Source of the DNA: an uncultured Pirellulaceae bacterium
GTDB taxonomy: Bacteria > Planctomycetota > Planctomycetia > Pirellulales > Pirellulaceae
Reading direction: 5' to 3'
NCBI GenBank assembly: GCA_938083195.1
Contig: CALKCK010000027.1
Coordinates: 22,013 to 86,012, forward strand
Length of the DNA: 64,000 nt
In this document: positions 47,265 through 56,194 of the stretch, piece after piece
Layout: each line of letters opens with the position of its first letter
How positions within the stretch are numbered: the first letter of the stretch is position 1
Program-made: the position numbers and the translations under genes
The notes under the pieces: model-generated
What the model was told of the DNA's origin: nothing
Database searches by the model: none
Seen by the model: only the letters and a program-made list of their open reading frames with translations

Positions 47265-47957
47265 CTAAGTTCCCCGCCGGTTCCCGTACCACTCAATATG
47301 CATCCGAGGACAAAAGACAAATCCATATTCCTCGCAAAGCGGCTCCAACCAGTGCCGACGTTCATCAAGAGCATCCTGATCTACACCTTGGGGCATCAAA
47401 AGTACACGATTACCAGCAGGTTGCCCCAATACGGCCAGATAACCGAGAATTTCATCCATATCCTCTGGAACGTCCAAGACAAATTTGAGCTGGAAATCAT
47501 ATCCACTAATTAGCTTACTCACGACTTCCGGTTGGTAACGTGTCGCAATGTGACGTTGTCGCCAATCCCCTGCCCTTGCCACCGTAGGATCGGAATTCCC
47601 AAACTTGGGGCTGATCGACATGAGTTGACAGTCAACCTCTTGAAACACGGTTCCGGCTGTTTCAATCGTAATATGAAACCCGCCTGAACGTATTTTTTCA
47701 CACAGCTCCGCTAGGTCTTTTGCGATCATGGGCTCGCCACCGGTAAGGACGACATGCTTCGCTCCACCGGATGCCTCTTGTATTCGGTGAACGATTTCCT
47801 CGATTTGCATGGAATCCCCCTGCGGTTTCCATGACGCAAAAGGGGTATCGCAAAAATCACATCGCAAATTACAACCAGACGTCCGGACAAAAACGCTCTG
47901 CGTCCCCGTCAGCATCCCCTCCCCTTGGCGGGAGCAATAAATTTCAGAAATCAGCAT
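47265..47957 (-). CDS. queE: 7-carboxy-7-deazaguanine synthase
   Basis: 230 residues of radical SAM type: SEIYCSRQGEGMLTG and the cluster motif C29-N-L-R-C33-D-F-C36 at the N-terminus, and HVVLTGGEPM further on. QueE converts 6-carboxytetrahydropterin to 7-carboxy-7-deazaguanine, an early step to preQ0 and queuosine. It is divergent from queF, with about 150 bases between them, so the two could share a regulatory region. No queC or queD in the window. Confidence 0.95.
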   Translation of the reverse strand: MLISEIYCSRQGEGMLTGTQSVFVRTSGCNLRCDFCDTPFASWKPQGDSMQIEEIVHRIQEASGGAKHVVLTGGEPMIAKDLAELCEKIRSGGFHITIETAGTVFQEVDCQLMSISPKFGNSDPTVARAGDWRQRHIATRYQPEVVSKLISGYDFQLKFVLDVPEDMDEILGYLAVLGQPAGNRVLLMPQGVDQDALDERRHWLEPLCEEYGFVFCPRMHIEWYGNRRGT

Positions 47958-48106
47958 AACCCAGTGTTCTACCTACTGTGCTGGCGGTTGTGATTGATTA
48001 TCTTGACGTTATCTTTCGAGTCGATTGCCTAACGAATTCACCAAGCAGCCCGCGCTAAAGATAGAATCAACTCCTTAATCATTTTTAACTACCGAAGATT
48101 GTACCG

Positions 48107-48469
48107 ATGACAGCTCATTTCCGCGACACACTTGAAACGTTCGAAAACTCTTATCCCGATCGTGATTACATGATCGAAATTACATGTCCAGAGTTTACCT
48201 CTGTTTGCCCGAAAACTGGACAGCCTGACTTCGGTTTACTCACTTTTGAGTACATCCCAGACGAAGTTTGCGTTGAATTGAAAAGCCTGAAACTCTATTT
48301 GCAACAATTCAGAAATGAGGGGATTTTTTACGAGAAGGTGACCAATCGAATCCTCGACGACTTCGTTGCAGTTTCGAAACCAAGACGCGCCATTCTGACA
48401 GCCGAATTTACTCCCCGCGGTGGAATTTCGTCGGTTATTAAAGTCGAGTACACGATCGAGCAGGCCTAA
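48107..48469 (+). CDS. queF: NADPH-dependent preQ0 reductase
   Basis: 120 residues, the short monomodular QueF type. C34 in [12 protein letters not shown] is the nucleophile, with Asp41 nearby, and the QueF signature ELKSLKLY lies at 57-64. It reduces the nitrile of preQ0 to the aminomethyl group of preQ1. It is shorter than the common monomodular QueF (about 150-165 residues), mainly at the N-terminus. It faces away from queE across a 150-base gap. Confidence 0.93.
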   Translation: MTAHFRDTLETFENSYPDRDYMIEITCPEFTSVCPKTGQPDFGLLTFEYIPDEVCVELKSLKLYLQQFRNEGIFYEKVTNRILDDFVAVSKPRRAILTAEFTPRGGISSVIKVEYTIEQA

Positions 48470-48562
48470 TTTCCTCGCGGCGATGGCGATACTTAAAATT
48501 TTTGTCACCGCCTATCTTGCGTTTTATCTCACCTGTTTCTGCTCAGCATTACGAGGATCAAA

Positions 48563-49570
48563 ATGAGCCAGCCATCAATCTTGCTTTCCGGGTTTGCTGA
48601 CGAAGCAGCCAATCAAAAAACGCTTGACCAACAATTCTCTGCGTTTGCAGCTTTGGGAATGCGCTATTTTTCGATTCGCTTCGTTGACGCGGGCTCGGGC
48701 ATTAAGAACGTGATGACACTGAGTGATGCCGAATTAGAAATCGTAAAGTCAAAAATGGACGAGTATGGTTTGCTCGTTTCTTCCATTGGATCGCCCATTG
48801 GAAAAGTAAAACTCTGTGACGTTGAGGATGGCACCCAAACCCCCTATCGCCCTTTTGCCAGCTACATCGAAGACGAAGTCCCCCGGGCCTGTGAGCTTGC
48901 TAATTTCTTCAATTGCAAGTTGATTCGAGGATTTTCCTTTTACCATCCTAAAGGTTCGAAATTAGCAGAACACGTCAATCAAGCCACCGAACAAGTTGGA
49001 CAGATTGCGGAAATTTGTGACCAACATGGTCTTACCTATGGTTTAGAAGTCGAGGCAAATTTAGTTGGGCAGAATGGAGAACTGCTGGCGACAATGCATC
49101 GGGAGATCAACCATGATGCACTCGTATTGATTTTCGATGGTGGAAACCTGGTTACGATGGGCTACTCTTCCCAAGAAGTTTTCGAACAATACAAACTCAT
49201 GAAACCGGGACTCGGTTGGCTGCACATCAAAGACTTTTTAAAGCCCACGACTACCAAAGGCGAACACGTCGACGAAGACGCTTTAAAGCACTTTGTCCCG
49301 GCCGACATTGGTGACTCTGGTCATCGAGAGATCTTTCAAGATCTAGCAACCTTTCTGCCAGAGCTGGAGTCGAGAATGTCCGCGCGTGGTGTTCCAGGCG
49401 TGTTCTTAGATCTCGAACCACACGTAAAGGGAGGTGGGCAATTCGGTGGCTTCAGTGGGCCAGATGGATTTGGAGTCGCATTGCGGGCGCTGTGCCGAGT
49501 GTGTGATACCGCAGGGATAAATTATCGCCTGAGAAATTTTGCCGACATCCAGAACAGCCGTGGGTTTTGA
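48563..49570 (+). CDS. Sugar phosphate isomerase/epimerase (TIM barrel)
   Basis: 335 residues with the xylose isomerase-like TIM barrel (AP_endonuc_2/PF01261): FSIRFVDAGSG early, GLEVEANLVG in the middle (metal Glu), LIFDGGNLV, and PGLGWLHIKDFL with the metal-binding His/Asp. GAGG precedes the ATG. Such proteins include isomerases, epimerases and endonuclease IV; planctomycetes have many paralogues and the substrate cannot be deduced. Confidence 0.88.
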   Translation: MSQPSILLSGFADEAANQKTLDQQFSAFAALGMRYFSIRFVDAGSGIKNVMTLSDAELEIVKSKMDEYGLLVSSIGSPIGKVKLCDVEDGTQTPYRPFASYIEDEVPRACELANFFNCKLIRGFSFYHPKGSKLAEHVNQATEQVGQIAEICDQHGLTYGLEVEANLVGQNGELLATMHREINHDALVLIFDGGNLVTMGYSSQEVFEQYKLMKPGLGWLHIKDFLKPTTTKGEHVDEDALKHFVPADIGDSGHREIFQDLATFLPELESRMSARGVPGVFLDLEPHVKGGGQFGGFSGPDGFGVALRALCRVCDTAGINYRLRNFADIQNSRGF

Positions 49571-49580
49571 AAGAGAGACC

Positions 49581-51263
49581 TTACTTGCGGTCTGTCTCTG
49601 CCGGGTTCTCTACCGGTTTCTCTGAGTTGTCTTTTTGCTTACTCGGAACCGACTCTTTGGACTCGTTCATTGAAACTGTCATCTTCTCGAGTTCCAACAT
49701 TTCATTATATCGCATCGTTTCATAGAGCTTGTAGGTCAGAAACGCGGTGATGCTCACGCAGCAAAAACCTGTAATGAAACCAAGATTGAGTTGCCCAACA
49801 GAAACAAACAGGAAATAGTATACGGCGAGGAAAAAGCTAAATACTGCAACGAGGATTCGAATTTTGCCAAGTTCCTTTCGGCGACTCTCTTCACTCACTT
49901 GAATATTGCGGCGGGTGTTGGTGTTAGCGATTTCCCGCATGGCTGACAATTCAATTTTCTGTGCTTTCTTAGCCGGTTTAAACTCTCCTTCGGTAAACGG
50001 CGTCTTGTTCTCCTCCGGAATAGCCTCCGTCGCCAAGTCCGCCCCTTCGGCTAATATCTTTGAATCGACTGGCCTGAAATCAGAAAACAACTGCTGGCCT
50101 GGAATCCGCATGCGATTTATTAAATCGGCAACATAGCCCTGCACATCCACGGATGGCTGCTCAGAATCATCGGCGATACTCGAAATGGCAGCGTCTGATG
50201 GAACTTCAAGATCGGCTTCATCTTGAGAGCCAACAGGCTGAGCCGAATTTGAAAATTCAGGGCTTTGCTGCCAGTACTCCTCCGACCTGTATTTCTCCAA
50301 CAAATCGCCAACAACCGCTTGTGTTTCGGATTCGGCCGGCACTGCAGTTTCAGCGTCGGGCTCATTGTCGGCAAGATCTTGCTGCTCTTCCATAGCAAGA
50401 TCTTTTAATAGTTGCTGAGCGAGTGAATTAGAATTATCGAATTCATTCGGGGCAGCGGTGGATTCAACTGCGGACGAATCAGAACCTTCGACGTCGCTGT
50501 GGGTCAATGGGTCAAAGGCCTGGTTTACCTGCTCGTCCGCAGTTAATGAATTTAAATGATCGTCGTTGACTGGAGTGGCTTGCTGTTCACTGGCAATCGT
50601 TGATTGCGCTGCCCCCCGGTCGTCAGATTCCCAATCGAGTGAAGAAAATATCTTCTCTTCATCGAAATCTGTTAAAGGATTGACCTCGGTACTCGTCACC
50701 GGATTCGCAGAGGAATCCGCTAAGGGAAAGTGACCTTCTTTGGCAACAAAGATCAATTCATTTAGATGGTCGGTCAGCAGATTTAACTTCTCATCTAATA
50801 GTGCAAACTTCTCGGAGTTAGCGCTGTTTTGAGTTTGAATCTTAGAAACCTGTATTCGAATTTGATTCAAACAGTGGTCGTCAAATGCGTCTCCTGCGAT
50901 CTCCTCGCGCCCTAGTTCAATGTCAACATCGGTCGCAAGCTCGTTGGTCGCCGGACAGTCACCCTGAAGGTCTCCCAACTGGGTGACCTCCATAGCAATC
51001 GCGTTCGCGAAATCAATTCGATCTCCAGCTTTGAGCCAATGAACCGAGTCGATTTCTCCATTGAAGGCAACTTGAGAATCAAAAGCACGAACGGCCGCAC
51101 CGTGTGGACCGCGAAAAATAGCGCACTGTGGAACACTTCCTAAACCGAGCCCAGTTGAGATCAAGCACTTGGGTGTTGTCACCGTAACCAGTTCGCCATC
51201 ACGTTCGCCTCCTGCAAGACGGAGCACAAGATCGCTTGGCGAGTATTGTGTTGAAGTGGCCAT
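49581..51263 (-). CDS. FHA-like N-terminal domain with C-terminal membrane anchor
   Basis: About 560 residues. The first 95 residues (LVLRLAGGERDGELVTV, then HWLKAGDRIDFANAIAMEV) resemble an FHA-type phosphothreonine-binding domain, though the usual GR and SxxH motifs are not clear. A helical part (NEKFALLDEKLNLLTDHLNELIFVAK) and a long acidic Ser/Asp/Glu/Gln-rich region follow, then two hydrophobic helices near the C-terminus (ILVAVFSFFLAVYYFLF, ITGFCCVSITAFLTYKL). An upstream TTG at 51362 is open in frame, but ATG 51263 gives the natural start. The function is unknown. Confidence 0.7.
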   Translation of the reverse strand: MATSTQYSPSDLVLRLAGGERDGELVTVTTPKCLISTGLGLGSVPQCAIFRGPHGAAVRAFDSQVAFNGEIDSVHWLKAGDRIDFANAIAMEVTQLGDLQGDCPATNELATDVDIELGREEIAGDAFDDHCLNQIRIQVSKIQTQNSANSEKFALLDEKLNLLTDHLNELIFVAKEGHFPLADSSANPVTSTEVNPLTDFDEEKIFSSLDWESDDRGAAQSTIASEQQATPVNDDHLNSLTADEQVNQAFDPLTHSDVEGSDSSAVESTAAPNEFDNSNSLAQQLLKDLAMEEQQDLADNEPDAETAVPAESETQAVVGDLLEKYRSEEYWQQSPEFSNSAQPVGSQDEADLEVPSDAAISSIADDSEQPSVDVQGYVADLINRMRIPGQQLFSDFRPVDSKILAEGADLATEAIPEENKTPFTEGEFKPAKKAQKIELSAMREIANTNTRRNIQVSEESRRKELGKIRILVAVFSFFLAVYYFLFVSVGQLNLGFITGFCCVSITAFLTYKLYETMRYNEMLELEKMTVSMNESKESVPSKQKDNSEKPVENPAETDRK

Positions 51264-51808
51264 AGGTATCTTTGCAAAATTTTGAATGGGCACGAACGGC
51301 ACGTCCACGACGAGTGTTCCAGCATTCAATTTGAATTGGGTATAAACTTGTTTTTGGTACAATCATGTAGCTCTCGGTCAGCAAAGGGTCAAACAAGCCT
51401 CGCTCAAATCAAACAAAAAAATCCTGTTCGAGTGGTCAACACGAACAACCTTCCCAATCCGAACCGAGTCTCTTGCCTGTCTCCGCGCCACTCCAAAATC
51501 CTTTAAGACCTATGAAAAGCCTTTGCGTAGACGCATCCATCGGGAAACCGCTTTGAGCGCGACCTGTAGAAAGGCCAAGTGTCGCAAAGACTCAACGGTC
51601 TCCCTGCATCAGTTATTCGGGAAAAACCGTGGGGAAGCCTTGATGATGTTGCACTTTTGCATCATCGGATACTCAATAATCTTCTGATTTTCCGAGGTGG
51701 TCACCAAATGCGTCCTATAGTTCGTTGCACCTCAGCAACGTTGGGTGATCGGAAAATCAAATCCGGATCTCAACCGCACCAAAAAAACCCTATTACTTGG
51801 ACTCTTCC
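51264..51808. other. Intergenic region with structured RNA candidate
   Basis: About 545 bases between divergent genes. The downstream half is rich in hairpins (see the 51686-51758 element and the GATGATG/CATCATC stem at 51642-51666). A GTG frame at 51579 on the plus strand runs into the DksA-like gene and has no ribosome-binding site or homology pattern, so I do not call it. Confidence 0.5.
51642..51758 (+). ncRNA. Candidate structured leader RNA upstream of the DksA-like gene
   Basis: GATGATG (51642-51648) pairs with CATCATC (51660-51666). Then GATTTTCCGA (51686-51695) pairs with TCGGAAAATC (51749-51758) as a perfect 10-bp stem; inside, TCACC (51701-51705) pairs with GGTGA (51744-51748), and CGTTGC/GCAACG (51723-51740) forms an inner hairpin. 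The element ends about 50 bases before the ATG of the DksA-like gene. No known family consensus is recognised; a cis-regulatory role is inferred. Confidence 0.45.
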
Positions 51809-52243
51809 ATGACACGCAAATCGACACTCGAAGCAATGCGGCAAGTTCTTATTAAACGTCGCGACGCGATTGTTCAGGCAATGTCTGGAGACGATAGTCT
51901 GTTGAAAAATTTCAGCCAAAGTTCCGGTGGAGATGTCGTCGACTTTGCCAGCGACAGTGCGTTGGGAGAACTAAGTTCTCAACTTGCCGAGGTTGAAAAT
52001 CGCGAATTGCAACACCTCGAAGTTGCCTTGAAAAAAATGAAATCTGGGACTTTTGGAAAATGCGACGCATGCCAATCCAACATTCCACTCACCCGCCTTC
52101 AGGCACTCCCTTACGCTGCCTGCTGCATCACTTGCAAGCGAGCTGCGGAAAAAGCTGGAGTGAAACCTGGGGTCGATGTCGACTGGTCCGTCATCCTGAA
52201 TCAAGACGTTTCGAGCGATTCGGTGGACTTCAACTTTTCGTAA
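51809..52243 (+). CDS. DksA/TraR family zinc-finger protein
   Basis: 144 residues from ATG 51809. The C4 zinc finger is C85-x2-C88-x17-C106-x2-C109, preceded by a coiled coil and the DVVDFAS sequence at residues 42-48 that fits the family's DxxDxA tip. DksA-type proteins bind RNA polymerase through the secondary channel and modulate transcription, often with ppGpp. It has the structured leader upstream. Whether this is a true DksA or a TraR-like relative cannot be told. Confidence 0.9.
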   Translation: MTRKSTLEAMRQVLIKRRDAIVQAMSGDDSLLKNFSQSSGGDVVDFASDSALGELSSQLAEVENRELQHLEVALKKMKSGTFGKCDACQSNIPLTRLQALPYAACCITCKRAAEKAGVKPGVDVDWSVILNQDVSSDSVDFNFS

Positions 52244-52357
52244 TCGCTACAGCTGGACAAAAATACGGCATTCCCAAAAGACAAAGCTCAAATTTAATAT
52301 TAAATCCCTCAAGGATTCGATACGCTCGATCCGCTCACTTCGCCAAACTGGTTAATC

Positions 52358-53590
52358 ATGAAACATATATTTCACGACAATTATCTACCTGAACTGGTTC
52401 GTAGAGAGCGATTTCAATTAAGAGTTGCAGTTCTTTTTCTCGTATTTGCAGCCTTCCATGTAGCAAACACCGATGGCGTCCAGGGGCAAATTACATTAAA
52501 CGCATCGACGTCGGCTCGCGTCACCAGCAAACCAGTCGCAGTAAGCCCGAGAGATCTATTGTATCAAGATCTTGCCGCTTCCTCGTCAGCTCTAACGAAG
52601 CAAAATGACCTACTCAAAAAACTCGTCAAATTAGTAGGGCCCAGCGTTGCTCACATTGAAGCCAAGAAAAGACAAAAATCAACCGTCACCAACGGAAACT
52701 CCGCGAATGCACGACGTCCTGTCGTTGTCGAAGAAGCCGGTTCCGGTGTCGTCATTGAGCATAACGGTAACTACTATGTGATCACGAACTACCACGTTAT
52801 CGAAAGTGCTGGGATCAGTGATATTCGAATCGAAGTCGACGGCAGGATTTACTCACCAAGTCGACTCGTACACGACCGTCAAACGGACATCTCTGTCATT
52901 TCATTAAGTAGTAAAGAACTGATCCCTTGCCGCATCGGCAAAAGCAAGAATGTCGAAGTCGGCGAATTTGTGGTCGCTGTCGGCAGCCCTTTTGGATTAA
53001 GCCACTCCGTTAGTTACGGAATCATTAGTGCCCTCAACCGACACGATCTCGACCTTGGGCCGCAAGGAGTAAACTATCAAGACTTCATGCAGACCGACGC
53101 TGCGATCAACCCAGGTAACAGCGGAGGCCCGCTGATTAACCTTCGAGGTGAAATCATCGGAATCAATACCGCGATCGCGAGTAATAGCGGTGGCAACGAC
53201 GGCATTGGATTTTCCATTCCAATGGACATGGTAATGCGAATCGTCACCGATCTCATTGAGCTCGGCAAAGTTCAACGTGGATTTCTTGGCGTCTCACTGG
53301 ACTCTAATTACACCTATGAAAAGGCCTCAAGCATGGGCCTTAATGTCGCCTATGGAGCGATGGTCACCCGAGTAACCGCTCGGTCACCCGCCGCCGATGC
53401 CGACTTGCGAGTGGGCGATGTGATTCTCGAATTCAACGGCAAAAAGGTCAAAAACGATTCGCTGCTAGTCACCAACGTAAGTTTAATGCCGATCAATTCC
53501 ATCGTTCCGATAAAAATATTCCGGCGTGGAGAAATCAGCTTGATCGATATTAACATCAACAATCGGGAAGCGTTTTCTTTCAACCAATGA
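52358..53590 (+). CDS. HtrA/DegP-type trypsin-like serine protease with PDZ domain
   Basis: 410 residues. N-terminal hydrophobic segment (LRVAVLFLVFAAFHVANT) as signal or anchor. The catalytic triad is visible: His146 in ITNYHVIES, Asp177 in RQTDISVISL, and Ser255 in NPGNSGGPL. After GFLGVSLDSNYTYEKA one PDZ domain follows (DLRVGDVILEFNGKKV). Such proteases degrade misfolded envelope proteins. It lies 114 bases behind the DksA-like gene. Confidence 0.95.
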   Translation: MKHIFHDNYLPELVRRERFQLRVAVLFLVFAAFHVANTDGVQGQITLNASTSARVTSKPVAVSPRDLLYQDLAASSSALTKQNDLLKKLVKLVGPSVAHIEAKKRQKSTVTNGNSANARRPVVVEEAGSGVVIEHNGNYYVITNYHVIESAGISDIRIEVDGRIYSPSRLVHDRQTDISVISLSSKELIPCRIGKSKNVEVGEFVVAVGSPFGLSHSVSYGIISALNRHDLDLGPQGVNYQDFMQTDAAINPGNSGGPLINLRGEIIGINTAIASNSGGNDGIGFSIPMDMVMRIVTDLIELGKVQRGFLGVSLDSNYTYEKASSMGLNVAYGAMVTRVTARSPAADADLRVGDVILEFNGKKVKNDSLLVTNVSLMPINSIVPIKIFRRGEISLIDININNREAFSFNQ

Positions 53591-53618
53591 TCCGTCTTAG
53601 TTGAACGAATGCCAGCGT

Positions 53619-54563
53619 CTAACCCGTCTGATTTCCAGCGACGGCAAGCTGATCGAGAATGAACTGACGTGCACGCTCTGGCGGCAAACTATCCGCCACG
53701 GTCAATGCAGACCGCCACTCGGGCTGATTTCTATCATCGATCACCAACATTCCACGCGTTAATTCGCCCTCGGTTTCGACATCGCATGCCAAAGGCCGGT
53801 AATTAAATAATTCTGGTTCTAATAAGGCCAACGCGCCAACCGCATCATTGAGTGTAATCGCCTCTTCCCCAAGTTGCTGACGATGCGATCGAAACGTGTA
53901 AGGAAGGATTTGTCGGAGAAAATAGCCAACCCGCGAAGTCGAAACTGGTAACTCCTCCATGCAACTGTAACCAAATTGAACTTCCCGAGTGACATCCAGT
54001 GGAATGAGTGTTTTTGTTGAGCGAGATTTAATTATTTCACGCGTGCTCGACGGATCGAAGTAGAAATTAAACTCAGCACAAGGCGTGATATTGCCTCGGC
54101 CAGTCAGACTCCCTCCCGTCATGATGATCTGATCGATCAGCGGCAGTAAAGTTGGATCTCGACGAATCGCTCTGGCCAAATTAGTAATCGGACCGAGACA
54201 TAAAATTGTCACCTCTTCGGGGTTCGCACGGATCAACTCAGCCATTAGTTTATCCGCCGCAACAGCACGCTGACGGTGGGATGATTCGAAACCGGCGTTA
54301 CCCAGTCCGTCATCACCATATAAAAACCGAGTATCTACCGGTGGGGCATCTTCAGTACTCCGCGCCATCCCCAAACGAGGATATCGAGCCGGATCCAACT
54401 CCGTCACAATCGCCTGAAGATTGCTATTGGCTTGCTCGGCACTCACACACCCCTCTGTGGCGGTCACCGCGAGTACCTCCAGACGAGAATCAAATAACGT
54501 CATACACAGCGCTACTGCGTCGTCTATTCCCATATCGCAGTCAATGATGACTTTACGAGGCAT
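53619..54563 (-). CDS. Nucleoside hydrolase
   Basis: 314 residues of the inosine/uridine-preferring nucleoside hydrolase fold. The calcium-binding Asp cluster is D8-x-D10-x3-D14-D15 in IIDCDMGIDDAVAL, and further conserved sequence occurs in TILCLGPITNLA and IIMTGGSLTGRGNI. It hydrolyses ribonucleosides to base and ribose in salvage. It converges with the HtrA gene. Confidence 0.93.
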   Translation of the reverse strand: MPRKVIIDCDMGIDDAVALCMTLFDSRLEVLAVTATEGCVSAEQANSNLQAIVTELDPARYPRLGMARSTEDAPPVDTRFLYGDDGLGNAGFESSHRQRAVAADKLMAELIRANPEEVTILCLGPITNLARAIRRDPTLLPLIDQIIMTGGSLTGRGNITPCAEFNFYFDPSSTREIIKSRSTKTLIPLDVTREVQFGYSCMEELPVSTSRVGYFLRQILPYTFRSHRQQLGEEAITLNDAVGALALLEPELFNYRPLACDVETEGELTRGMLVIDDRNQPEWRSALTVADSLPPERARQFILDQLAVAGNQTG

Positions 54564-54638
54564 CCGTCCCCCTGAATCGGCAAGATTTGCCTGTGTGTTG
54601 AAGATTTTTCATTTACCCTTGGGATTCTAGATGGACGA

Positions 54639-54666
54639 GGGACACCAAACAAGGGAAAAATATAAT
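54639..54666 (+). promoter_or_regulatory. trpD: Candidate promoter of trpD
   Basis: GGGACA (54639-54644) and TATAAT (54661-54666) are separated by 16 bases, about 100 bases before the trpD start. The -10 box is perfect, the -35 box matches at four of six positions. Confidence 0.4.
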
Positions 54667-54769
54667 CTGCCTCCGCTTCTAGCGTTAACGTCTGCTAAAC
54701 TCCAGTAGTCCCAACCCCTTGTCTCACCGCAAGCCCGTCCACCCCAATCGTTCAAACAAGGAAATCCAA

Positions 54770-55783
54770 GTGATCGTAGAGTCGACCGAAATTGCGAAAA
54801 GTGGCCAGTCTCTTAATCGTGAACAGATGACTGATGCCGTTGATGCCATCATGAAAGGGAATTGTTCAGACGAACAAATCGAAGGACTGCTTGTCGCGCT
54901 TCACGAAAAGGGAGAAACGGTTGAAGAACTTGCCGGTGCGGCAAGCGCTCTGCGGATGCACATGAAATCCATTGAAACTCGACGGGAAAACGTCGTTGAT
55001 ACCTGTGGCACCGGCGGAGGTAAATCTGGAACATTCAACATTAGTACCGCTGCCGCGATCGTCGCTGCCGCTGCCGGCGGCTCAGTTGCCAAACATGGGA
55101 ATCGCAAATCAACCAGCAAGACCGGTTCCGCCGATGTCCTCACAGAACTCGGCGTAAACATTCAGTGCTCCAACGCGACCGTCAAAAAGTGCCTTGATCA
55201 ACTTGGATTATGTTTTTGCTTTGCCCCCCTGTTTCATCCGTCTGTAAAACACGTGATGAATGTCCGAAAAAAACTTCCGCACCCTACTATTTTCAATCTC
55301 ATCGGCCCTCTTTGCAATCCAGCCAATGCGCCCTTCCAAGTTCTCGGCGCCGGTCGGGAGGAGACTCGCAAACTGTTAGCCGAAGCGCTCGCCATGCTAG
55401 GGACAAAACGTTCAATCGTCATTCATTCGCGAGATGGATTGGGAGAAATTTCCGTCTCCGATATCACAGATGTTTCGGAAGTCCAAGGGAAATACATCAC
55501 CGAAGGCACGCTCGCACCGAAAGATTTTGGGATCACCCCGGGTAATCAGACTCTTCTTTCAGCCAGCGATCCCGCAGAAAGTGCTGATAAAATTCAACGT
55601 GTTTTAGCCGGACATAGTGGCCCAACACGCGACATTGTCATCGCCAATGCCTCCGCCGCCCTCTGGGTTTCGGGACTTTGCGACGGGCTCGAATCGGGAG
55701 CTGAACGGGCCGGAAGAGCAATTGACAACGGCCAAGCGACCGAAATGCTCAAAGAACTCAAGGAATTGACCAACAAAGACTAG
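54770..55783 (+). CDS. trpD: Anthranilate phosphoribosyltransferase
   Basis: 337 residues from GTG 54770; AAGGAA at 54758-54763 precedes it by a suitable distance, while an upstream TTG at 54719 would add 17 residues that do not match the family. The PRPP/anthranilate site motifs are DTCGTGGGKSGTFNIST and AKHGNRKSTSKTGSADVLTE (about residues 82-130). TrpD transfers the phosphoribosyl group to anthranilate in tryptophan synthesis. No other trp gene is nearby, which is common in planctomycetes. Confidence 0.96.
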   Translation: MIVESTEIAKSGQSLNREQMTDAVDAIMKGNCSDEQIEGLLVALHEKGETVEELAGAASALRMHMKSIETRRENVVDTCGTGGGKSGTFNISTAAAIVAAAAGGSVAKHGNRKSTSKTGSADVLTELGVNIQCSNATVKKCLDQLGLCFCFAPLFHPSVKHVMNVRKKLPHPTIFNLIGPLCNPANAPFQVLGAGREETRKLLAEALAMLGTKRSIVIHSRDGLGEISVSDITDVSEVQGKYITEGTLAPKDFGITPGNQTLLSASDPAESADKIQRVLAGHSGPTRDIVIANASAALWVSGLCDGLESGAERAGRAIDNGQATEMLKELKELTNKD

Positions 55784-55890
55784 TGCTATTTTCGCGAACT
55801 TACCAAAAATAGGCGAGTTAGACCTATCGAGGGGTCGATTGGATTGGTAACCTTGTAGCTCGTTTAATTTATGTAATTGAGGTGGAAATC

Positions 55891-55992
55891 ATGGCGAAGC
55901 CAAGTCACAAAGTAAAAAAAGCCAATCACGGCAAACGTCCGGCAAACAACCGCGGACGCAAGGCAAAAAACAAAAAGATCAAAACTCCATAG
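55891..55992 (+). CDS. Tiny basic protein resembling ribosomal protein bL37
   Basis: A 33-residue frame, ATG at 55891 to TAG at 55990-55992, with a GAGGTG ribosome-binding site at 55879-55884 and a 6-base spacer. It contains 13 Lys/Arg and no acidic residue. The central KKANHGKRPAN matches the KANHGKRPN motif that I know from the short mycobacterial ribosomal protein bL37 (about 24 residues); the C-terminal tail (RKAKNKK) is an extension. Located between trpD and trmB on the plus strand with its own terminator. It was recognised by motif only. Confidence 0.6.
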   Translation: MAKPSHKVKKANHGKRPANNRGRKAKNKKIKTP

Positions 55993-56042
55993 ATCTAGCC
56001 TTATTCCCGCATGCTTGGGATGAGGGAAATCTGGAATCATTG

Positions 56043-56068
56043 AAAACGGCATCGTTGCCGTTTTTTTT
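56043..56068 (+). terminator. Rho-independent terminator after the bL37-like gene
   Basis: AAAACGGCA (56043-56051) pairs with TGCCGTTTT (56056-56064) over a TCGT loop, running into a T-run. Confidence 0.9.
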
Positions 56069-56194
56069 GTAGCTATTGGTCGACCATTTCATCGTTTTTC
56101 TGACCGCAAGCTGACCATCCAGTTCAACAGCTGCCGTATTCCACGATCCCTGTCAAATCGTATCCTCTCACTGCTTTCACCCGCTATCAACATT

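Noticed and set aside
47958..48106. preQ1 riboswitch between queE and queF
   Set aside because: I could not find a preQ1 aptamer-like pseudoknot or its conserved A-rich tail.
51642..51758. 6S RNA, RNase P RNA, tmRNA or SRP RNA
   Set aside because: None of the conserved core sequences of these RNAs is visible and the element is too short for most of them.
51579..51812. Plus-strand frame running into the DksA-like gene
   Set aside because: GTG start, no family pattern, lies over the structured RNA candidate and ends inside a real gene.
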